Program-made: the position numbers and the translations under genes
Part shown: positions 58,701-64,000 of the stretch, piece by piece
Numbering within the stretch: position 1 is the stretch's first letter
Layout: every line of letters starts with the position of its first letter
Notes under the pieces: generated by a model
Database searches by the model: none
Told to the model about the DNA's origin: nothing
What the model saw: only the letters and a program-made list of their open reading frames with translations
NCBI GenBank assembly: GCA_038373865.1
Contig: JAXGGA010002190.1
Span: 62,001-126,000, forward strand
DNA length: 64,000 bases
Reading direction: 5' to 3'
From: Uloborus plumipes
Lineage: Eukaryota > Arthropoda > Arachnida > Araneae > Uloboridae

Positions 58701-61700
58701 CAAAATCTATATTTGTATATTTCTCCCTTTAAAGCTGCTAATTTTTGAAACAATTAATAAAATTTTCATTAGCACATGTAGCTATTGTTAGGAATTTAGG
58801 GTCTTCAGCGTGTTAAAAAGAGAAATTGAAAACCATGTTTTCCCCCAATTTTTAGCTTTTATTAACCGTTATTTCCCAATTATTAATTTACAACAGTACT
58901 GAAATATGTATTATTTTTGAATTCTTAACAATAATTCAAATTTTTGCTGTAAAGCAATTTGTTGTTATCTTCAAGTTATCTAACTCAATCTTCTTCCTTT
59001 TTTGTGCATGTATGTCTGTAAAATTTTGGTTGAAATTAAGAGAAAAAAAATCATGTGGGAAGAAATTGCAAAAATGTGTAAAAATTAAATGTTCTACAGT
59101 ATCCTTCTTTGAAAAGCTATTGTTTGCAGGAAAAGATCTTTTCTTTTTTTTTTCCTCACTTTTTTCATTTACCTCTTAGATTATTGACAAAGGAATGAGT
59201 GTTTTAGGCTTCTTAAAATACAATTTAATTGCAAGAATGATGTACTTTTTGTAAAAAATATTGTTAAAAAATCTTTTTGTTTTTTCCCTGAACTTCTGGT
59301 TTTTTTTTTTTTTTTTATTTGAATTTTACTGTTTTTGAATTTGAAAAGGTATCTGGACAAAATTTTTCCAAAGGACTTGTACTACCTTTTTGAAGATTAT
59401 CATTGTTTTGAGATTGAATGCTGCATTTTATCAATTGTCTTAAGATTACGTCTTACATTGCATCCCTTATTTTCTTTCCATCATAATAAATTTAAGTGAG
59501 ATATAGTGATTCAGTTTTTTCAGGTGCATATGTATTTGTCTGTTAAGGAATTTTAAAATGTTATTTGTGCTTGAGTTATTTCTTTGAAAAGTCGTATAGA
59601 CCCTCTGCTGATTAAAATTTGAGTAATAATAAATTTGTGGTTAATTTTTTCTTCCAATTTTAGGACATTTCTGGCTTTGACAAAACAAAGTTAAAGTCTT
59701 TATTGGAAGCTTTCAATGAATATCCTGAAAAACACAGGTTTGTTTTGATTTCTTTTTCTATATTATTTCTACTTATCAAATATTTTAGCATAAAATTTCC
59801 TCCCCCTCATTTCCTTTTAATCAAACTAGGGATTCTCTATTTTACTTTTGAATTCTAGTATTAACAGAAGTATTAATAGAATATCCTCCAGCATAGCCAG
59901 AAAGCGACAAATATTTTCAAGTCATCAATGAGTGCTATCAAAAGGAGATGCGTGAAGAACAAATTTGTCATCTAAAATATTTTTAACCTACTTTTCCTAT
60001 TTTCCATTTATATGAGATGTGATCAAAAGTAAGGTGATCTTTTTTTATCGAAAAATTAACTCATCAATATTTATGTTGCTCATCTTCTTGACTGCCCTGC
60101 ACTCAACTCCACAACCGTCCACGGACGATACTGGGAGGCCAGGGCCAAACCCAGATAATATAGACGAACTCGCGAACGCTGTTCGCAGAAAACTTTCGAA
60201 GTTTGCAGAAAATTTTTGCATTTTGTTAAAAAAGTTATAAATTTAAGAAGTTTTCTATCTGAAATATGTCTTGATTTTGTTCATTGTGGGGCAGTAGCTT
60301 GTTACATACGAAACTGACACATTCATTAATCGTGACGGATTGACAACCAACCTCATGGTAGAACCTGCACTTCATACAACTTGATATTTTTGTTGTTGGT
60401 AGCACTTTAGGATTCAGAAGCCCCATTTTTTTTGCAGAAAATTTTAAAGAAATTATTTAAGTTTGCAGACAGTTTTACATTTTATCTAAGTCTGGCCAGG
60501 GCCCTGACGGGCTAAAGCCAAGCATTTGTGTCTTTCTCTGTTTTTTTCATTTTACTATGTGTTTGTGTTTCTATTTTGTGTTCCTCCTTTTGTAGCCTGC
60601 CATTGGAAATTAAATAAAAAAGTATGTTGCTCCTTAAAGTAATTCTTCTCAATAATACACTTGTACCAGAGCTTTTTACATTCCTCGACTCACTTAGGAT
60701 TATCACTTTTCTATATGGCCTTGTGCTCTTCCAGCAATGCAGCCTTTATCCCTTCAGTCATTACAAATCATTCTTTCATGGGTCTTTTTACTTTTAGGAT
60801 CAGAAAAAAGTTGCAGGAGGCCAAATCTGGTGAACATGGGGGCCGAGACATGATTTTTGTGTTTTTGGTCAAAAATCAACTGCACAGTTGAGCAGTTTTG
60901 CAACAAATTTTGCTAGCACATGGCTCCTATCTAAAATGTGTATTAAAATCGCTTGGCGCAAACCAAACAAGATGCTGACATCATCACTGACTTCTCTAAT
61001 GTTGAATTGATGATTCAATAACACTATCATTCCTCTATGTTTTCATTAGTCGTTAATGAGCTGAGGAGTTCAGGGGGATGGGGGGCTTTGTTGTCAATAT
61101 CTTTAGGGTCTTTTTGGAGGAACATTTACCACTTATTAAAAAAAATCAATCAGGGTACTCACTGTGTGCCACTTTTGCCATTTAAGTGTTTTAAAGCACT
61201 CAGTATCCTTTTTAACGCAAAATTTGATGCAAATTCTGTAGAAATTTCCAAAAAACGCTTCTAACTTTCATGCCTGTAATGAGCCAAGAATTCTATATAT
61301 AGTGGAAACTGTAAACATATATTCAGGATGAGTGTACCAATATTGGAAAAAAAAAAAAAACGATTGTTGATATCTTGAAGTATAAAAAGTCACCTTTTTT
61401 ATCACACTTAGTATTTTAAAACAAGTGAAATGAAATGCTTTTCTTTTTTTGCAAAACATTGAAGCTTCCTATGATGTGTCTACCCGATCTGTAAAACTTT
61501 GTAGGGTCAATCCATACATATTCATCTGATTTTTGTGCTCCAACAGTTTCATTTTTTCCATGGCATTCATTCCCTATGCTAAGCCCTAAATGCTGCTCAT
61601 GAAAGATGTTTAAAACCACTTTTATTTCTTTCCCTAAACTTGACCTTTGATTTCTTAGATCAACAAAAGTCATTTTCATAGTCCATTATGACACTCTTAG

Positions 61701-62965
61701 ATTTTTTACATTTGGCTTAAATGTGCTTGAACTGCATCCAAAAAAAAAATAATTTTATATTTTGTTGTGTTTCAGTACATGTGATTATAGTCTCACATAC
61801 GAAGTTATGTTGCTGTAACTTAAAAATTAAACTGATTGCAGCAGCCTATGTTCAAGGTCAAATGTTAATTTTTTACTCGTTTCAAACGGTGATAACTTGC
61901 TTAAGGAACAAAAGCGCAAAATTAAGTATCTCAAAAACTAATCACTGGAATCATACTTATAAGAAAATCTAACTGCAATTGTGTGTTTGTTTACCCTTTG
62001 TAATTTACAGCTCCTCAACTATAGTTAGATTTTCTCTTTGATGGAATTCCAGTCATTAGTTTTTGCGATATTTTATTTTGTGTTTTTGTTTCCTAAGTTA
62101 AAAATAACCTTAGAAAGGTGTAAAAATTTTACGTTTGATATTAAACCTTGTCCTGTTGCCGTTATTTTAATTTTCAAGTTACAACTGAATAACTTAACAA
62201 TCAGGACTATCATCCTATATACTTTGACAGCAAAATGTAAAATCGATTGCCATAACTTATTTCAGTGCATTTGGGACAAAAATGTTGAAGTCTAAAAGTT
62301 CCATTCTGTCCATAAAAGTACTTTTGATGATCTCTAAAAATTCAATGGTTAACCTATTCCCTAAGCACATTCAAATTGTTTCTTCAAATATCATGAAACA
62401 AAACTCTAAAAATGGGCATGCCCCAGAAACTAATCATTTTGTCCCGCACCTAATGCTTCATATATTTCATTGAAAATAATAATTTAAAAAAAGATATTGA
62501 CCAAAAGTTTGTTGCTCAAGAAAATGCAGACGTATGTGTAATTTCTTAAGTACATAATTTGGTAATTGCCTTTTAAAATTAATATTTTTTAATTAAAAGT
62601 ATGAACCGTCATGTGCAAGACAAAATGGCTGTGTTTTCGTGTAATTTCCCACATTCTGATGTCTATTTTAATTAACTTTATAAATTTTCTTAATTTTGCA
62701 CCTTTATTCAGAACACACTTCAATATTTTGTGCTGATTGCCAAAAAAGCTTCCAATAGGTGCAAATTGAGAATTTTAATATTGTTATCAAGTTTTATTTT
62801 GTTGCATAAATTTCATGTTTCTTTCAGGTTCTTTATTTGGTCTCAGCTGTTAGAAATTCCCCACAATGAAGATGCCTTTAACGTTATACATCAAGAATCA
62901 CTCAACATTCCTTTTAACAAAGATTACTCATTTATGAATCCTGGTGTAAAGAAAACATTTTTAAG
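33173..62965 (+). CDS. TBC1D31: TBC1D31 (WDR67) homologue, N-terminal WD40 part and start of TBC domain, 10 exons, 3' end outside window
   Basis: Joined exons: 33173-33252, 37925-38062, 39320-39435, 40952-41130, 46225-46376, 48404-48560, 50816-51016, 58163-58243, 59664-59737, 62828-62965. All introns are GT..AG and the phases are continuous over 438 codons. WD40-type blade ends are visible as AILWDLST (W150), VFFWDYKH (W193), FLVWNVTE (W239), IHVYNLKD and LELYDISD. A lysine-rich linker follows at about 342-368, then the TBC-domain opening HRFFIWSQLLEIP. This order and spacing match vertebrate TBC1D31 well; that protein is roughly 1,070 residues long, so under half is here. Known role: a centrosomal/centriolar-satellite scaffold acting in ciliogenesis, with a Rab-GAP-like TBC domain. 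The start ATG has an in-frame TGA nine bases upstream. Confidence 0.93.
33253..35558. other. TBC1D31 intron 1, left part, no clear feature
   Basis: Diverged repeat-like patches (a C-rich block at 33600, a GCGCCCCCCG patch at 34070) without definable ends. Confidence 0.4.
35559..35731. mobile_element. MITE with TCAGGCCCGTCATTT ends and a G17 tract
   Basis: TCAGGCCCGTCATTT and AAATGACGGGCCTGA are exact inverse termini. A run of about 17 G lies at 35584. A decayed relative sits at 49108-49275. Confidence 0.75.
35732..35768. mobile_element. orphan end of the Tc1-like foldback family
   Basis: TTTTGTCTAAACTTTTGCAT then CACAGTGTA, nearly identical to the right end of the element ending at 48154. 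Confidence 0.65.
36963..37852. mobile_element. DNA element with TATAAGTCGACCCCCTAA ends
   Basis: CGTATATACTCTCGTATAGG at the left and CGACTTATACGCGATTATAT at the right are inverse with decay. Inside, a segment of about 180 bases (from 37085) is tandemly duplicated. It ends 70 bases before TBC1D31 exon 2. Confidence 0.65.
37925..38062 (+). CDS. TBC1D31: TBC1D31 exon 2: first WD40 blade
   Basis: Residues 27-72 plus two bases. Contains VAWDKQGSKFVSSDCQGNVL, the typical beta-strand pattern of a propeller blade ending VLVFSV. A transposon-like element ends about 70 bases upstream of its acceptor. Confidence 0.9.
39320..39435 (+). CDS. TBC1D31: TBC1D31 exon 3
   Basis: Residues 73-111 plus one base, with FLTFTNDRNQDILASLADC, equivalent to the second WD40 blade of TBC1D31. 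The acceptor is ttttttag and the donor gtaatt. Confidence 0.85.
39596..39768. mobile_element. pogo-like MITE
   Basis: CAGTCGAACCCGCTT and AAGCGGGCTCGACTG termini, flanked by TA on both sides; 173 bases. Confidence 0.8.
40180..40731. mobile_element. pogo-like MITE
   Basis: CAGTAAACTCT at the left, AGAGTTCACTG at the right, TA on both sides; ACTTATGCGYC motifs recur inside. Confidence 0.75.
40952..41130 (+). CDS. TBC1D31: TBC1D31 exon 4: WD40 blade with ILWDLST
   Basis: Residues 112-171. HTSSVTYISFDKTGRVVLSC followed by AILWDLST is a classic WD40 unit with the H..F....D..GR pattern. The donor gtaagt is at phase 0. Confidence 0.92.
43843..44214. repeat. perfect 168-base-arm palindrome
   Basis: Arms 43843-44012 and 44044-44214 (for example CCCGCCTGGCAGGACTGAAA and its complement) are almost identical, with a loop of about 35 bases. 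Confidence 0.9.
43843..45250. mobile_element. Helitron-like insertion, sited between A and T
   Basis: Comparison with the intact left arm shows exactly where this DNA entered: between A and T, with no target duplication. One end starts TC. The other carries the hairpin GGGACGC-TCCC-GCGTCCC four bases before the border. The canonical CTRR terminus is missing (GTGA here), so a Helitron-like relative is more likely than a classic Helitron. TCTTGGCGG motifs recur inside. Confidence 0.5.
46225..46376 (+). CDS. TBC1D31: TBC1D31 exon 5: WD40 blade with FFWDYKH
   Basis: Residues 172-221 plus two bases. VFFIPDKDIIASAFQDSSVF then FWD matches the blade that follows ILWDLST in vertebrate TBC1D31. Its upstream intron carries the 3.8-kb inverted-repeat element. 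Confidence 0.92.
46634..48154. mobile_element. Tc1-like foldback element with about 700-base arms
   Basis: Starts CACTGCGATGCAAAAGTTTA, ends with its inverse, flanked by TA. The arms (about 46634-47340 and 47440-48154) are highly similar. It sits between TBC1D31 exons 5 and 6. Confidence 0.85.
48404..48560 (+). CDS. TBC1D31: TBC1D31 exon 6: WD40 blade
   Basis: Residues 222-274, with SDGELVACAGKANWFLVWNV. The end is placed at gtaagt after DQY, which gives the phase needed by exon 7; reading on past this donor is intron. Confidence 0.9.
49108..49275. mobile_element. decayed copy of the G-run MITE
   Basis: A GGGGGCAAAGGATGCAAACA core shared with 35584-35625 and a GACTGACCTGGCT right end. The termini have decayed. 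Confidence 0.55.
49725..49755. repeat. (ATT)n microsatellite
   Basis: Ten uninterrupted ATT units. Confidence 0.9.
49889..50443 (-). mobile_element. mariner-like remnant with intact terminal repeats
   Basis: TTAGGTTGGTGCGTATGAAA and its inverse end the element, with TA on both sides. The minus strand still reads HPPYSLDLSLTDFHFFKHLE, a mariner transposase C-terminal signature, and WQKCIEANGAYFD in another frame. The 5' two-thirds of the transposase is missing. Confidence 0.88.
50816..51016 (+). CDS. TBC1D31: TBC1D31 exon 7: last WD40-like blades
   Basis: Residues 275-341. Contains LSLLNSKGEIHVYNLKDMQ and VPGILELYDISD, two propeller strands. The acceptor is a long pyrimidine tract ending taaag; the donor is gtttgc. 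Confidence 0.9.
51387..56236 (+). mobile_element. 4.85-kb DNA transposon with about 665-base inverted arms
   Basis: Left arm 51387-52050, right arm 55557-56236. The ends are GGGTCAATCC and GGAATGACCC, the GGGTCATTCCACG type common in arthropod repeats. TGCT flanks both ends, a possible 4-bp target duplication. It encloses a broken transposase-like gene. Confidence 0.85.
52886..55330 (+). pseudogene. decayed transposase-like gene of the long-TIR element
   Basis: Open segments in shifting frames read as one protein: a Cys/His-rich N-terminus (CLHHQCVYLQKYCCDPFRIH, then PGQKLCANC), a central part with QWVSTDR, and a core with MDFSENYGF, HYFSDGCAGQYKN and, in another frame, ATSHGKTECDGIGGTVK. 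The D and H..D positions suggest an RNase-H-fold DDE transposase. I recall similar uncharacterised proteins in arthropods and cnidarians. Frameshifts near 52970, 53340, 53690 and 54770 and a stop near 54940 make it non-functional. Confidence 0.75.
57044..57293 (+). mobile_element. MITE, family copy B
   Basis: CTGCCGTGCTAAGCACA and TGTGCTTAGCACGGCAG termini; TATT flanks both sides. The interior matches 13509-13756 inverted. Confidence 0.75.
58163..58243 (+). CDS. TBC1D31: TBC1D31 exon 8: lysine-rich linker
   Basis: Residues 342-368. Short and basic, ending LKKKK; it corresponds to the low-complexity linker between the propeller and the TBC domain. It is phase 0 at both ends, preceded by a 7.1-kb intron holding the long-TIR element. 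Confidence 0.82.
58279..58435. mobile_element. pogo-like MITE
   Basis: CAGTCGAACCTCGTTAA at the left and TTAACGAGGTTCAAGTG at the right, with TA after the right end only. Confidence 0.6.
59664..59737 (+). CDS. TBC1D31: TBC1D31 exon 9: lead-in to TBC domain
   Basis: Residues 369-392 plus two bases: DISGFDKTKLKSLLEAFNEY then PEKH. This matches the conserved pre-TBC segment of the family. Confidence 0.9.
60017..61411. mobile_element. mariner-like element, heavily decayed, with an internal insertion
   Basis: TGTGATCAAAAGTAAGGTGA at the left and TCACCTTTTTTATCACACTT at the right. The minus strand between about 60550 and 60850 has scattered transposase-like codons with many stops. About 60120-60500 looks like a separate insertion bounded by GGCCAGGGCC motifs. 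Confidence 0.55.
61980..62820. other. TBC1D31 intron, no feature seen
   Basis: AT-rich DNA; short ORFs here lack splice signals and conserved motifs. Confidence 0.45.
62828..62965 (+). CDS. TBC1D31: TBC1D31 exon 10: start of TBC domain
   Basis: Residues 393-438 plus two bases. RFFIWSQLLEIP is the family's TBC opening (R..IW..LL.IP). The donor gtaata leads out of the window toward the rest of the TBC domain. Confidence 0.92.
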
Positions 62966-63432
62966 GTAATATGAAAGCATCTAAATATTTATCTTTAATG
63001 AGTTCTTTATTTGAATTCTTGTTAAAGGATTAAATTTGATTTCTTTGAAAACTTTCTGAATTTGTTTTTCCTCTCTATTTTTTATATTTTTTTTAACATA
63101 ATTGTTTTACGTATTTGCTGTTTATAAAAGGATTTTGGTATTTATGTTTGATGTTGGGTTTGATTTGGGTTGTCCAATTATACTGCTGACTCTGATTTTT
63201 AGTTTCATTTAGTCACTTTCTCCTCCCCTTCTCTGCGGAAGGTGTTTTAATTTAGTTTTAATGACTTAATTGGCACATGATATGCTATGGGAATGTTATA
63301 ATATTTTTATCTTAGAAAAAAACTTCAATGCAAAACACAAAATTTCAAACCTGGTCCCGTTATAAATATTGAGTTTAAATAATGTTTAGTTATTGTTTGA
63401 GATTTTTCTTTTAACTTTTTCTGTTTTACCAG

Positions 63433-64000
63433 GCGTGTTCAAAAAGTAAGGGCCGTTTGGTCACAGAAAAACATATACTCGCAAGAAAAAAAATCAATGT
63501 CATATTTAGTTAGGTACAAACTTACTTTAATTCTCTACATAATCGCCGTTCACTTCTAAGCATTTTTCGTACCGCTGCAACAGCTTCTTTAACCCCTCTG
63601 CGTAGAAACTTGCCGCCTGAGAGTTGAAACAGTTGACAAGGGTTTTTGAGTCCCTCTTTGGTTTCAAAACATTGTCTACCTAGCCGCTGTTTAAAATGTA
63701 AGAGAAAGTAGTCGCTAGGTGCAAGATTGGGACTGGTCAAAAGGTTCTCTACGAAAATCTTCTCCTTGGTTTTGGCAGTGGTGTGAGGATGTGCGTTATC
63801 GGGGAGGAAGATTATGCCTGATGACAATTTCCCACGGCGTTTGCTTTGGATCGCACACCTTAATTTGTCGACAAATCACAGAATGCAATTCACAGTTGGC
63901 GGGATCAACGATTTTCGTATCCATTGTTCTTTGCATTCACAGACAACAATATGACTTCAGAAATAAATAAATGGCGCTGTAGCTTCACAATGAATCAGTT
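63433..64000 (-). mobile_element. mariner-like element, partial, cut by the window edge
   Basis: Starts GTGTTCAAAAAGTAAGGGCC. The minus-strand ORF 63522-63827 includes GIIFLPDNAHPHTT and APSDYFLLHFKQRLG, the mariner catalytic-region blocks. The opposite terminus was not found in the window. Confidence 0.8.

Overview
This is an AT-rich, intron-dense animal nuclear window. It looks like an arthropod and, by overall repeat style, perhaps a chelicerate such as a spider, but the species cannot be fixed from sequence alone. It contains two split genes arranged head to head, and nearly all remaining recognisable sequence is transposon debris. No operons, CRISPR arrays, rRNA genes or convincing functional tRNA genes are present.

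Gene 1 lies on the minus strand, from the start codon at 27394-27396 leftward to beyond the window start. I assembled ten exons by eye; every junction is GT..AG and every reading phase agrees. They give 432 codons. The product starts with a complete C2CH THAP zinc finger (residues about 1-80), passes through a short linker, and continues into three tandem MYB repeats (R1R2R3, residues about 147-296) closely resembling animal c-MYB, with all nine tryptophans present. A serine-rich tail follows and the 3' end is outside the window. The THAP+MYB combination is the most unusual item here.

Gene 2 lies on the plus strand, from the start codon at 33173 to beyond the window end. Ten phase-consistent exons (438 codons) encode the WD40 region, basic linker and beginning of the TBC domain of TBC1D31 (WDR67), a centrosome/centriolar-satellite protein.

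Layout: 1-2870, a long-terminal-inverted-repeat element over the left end. 3259-27396, gene 1, with introns holding MITEs, SINEs, CR1-like LINE pieces, a nest at 19216-23498 and a mariner remnant at 25001-25756. 27569-27881, a MITE rich in CRE-like hexamers just upstream of the gene 1 start. 29465-32958, an hAT-like element with an 8-bp target duplication and a nested CR1-like LINE that keeps a 732-codon ORF. 33173-62965, gene 2, whose introns hold three very long inverted-repeat elements (41749-45533, 46634-48154, 51387-56236), several TA-flanked pogo-like MITEs and mariner remnants. A further mariner copy reaches the right edge.

Functionally, gene 1 should be a sequence-specific DNA-binding nuclear protein with two separate DNA-binding modules, and gene 2 a centrosomal scaffold. 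Nothing in the sequence ties the two together beyond divergent orientation. The long inverted repeats inside gene 2 introns would fold into long double-stranded RNA in its pre-mRNA.
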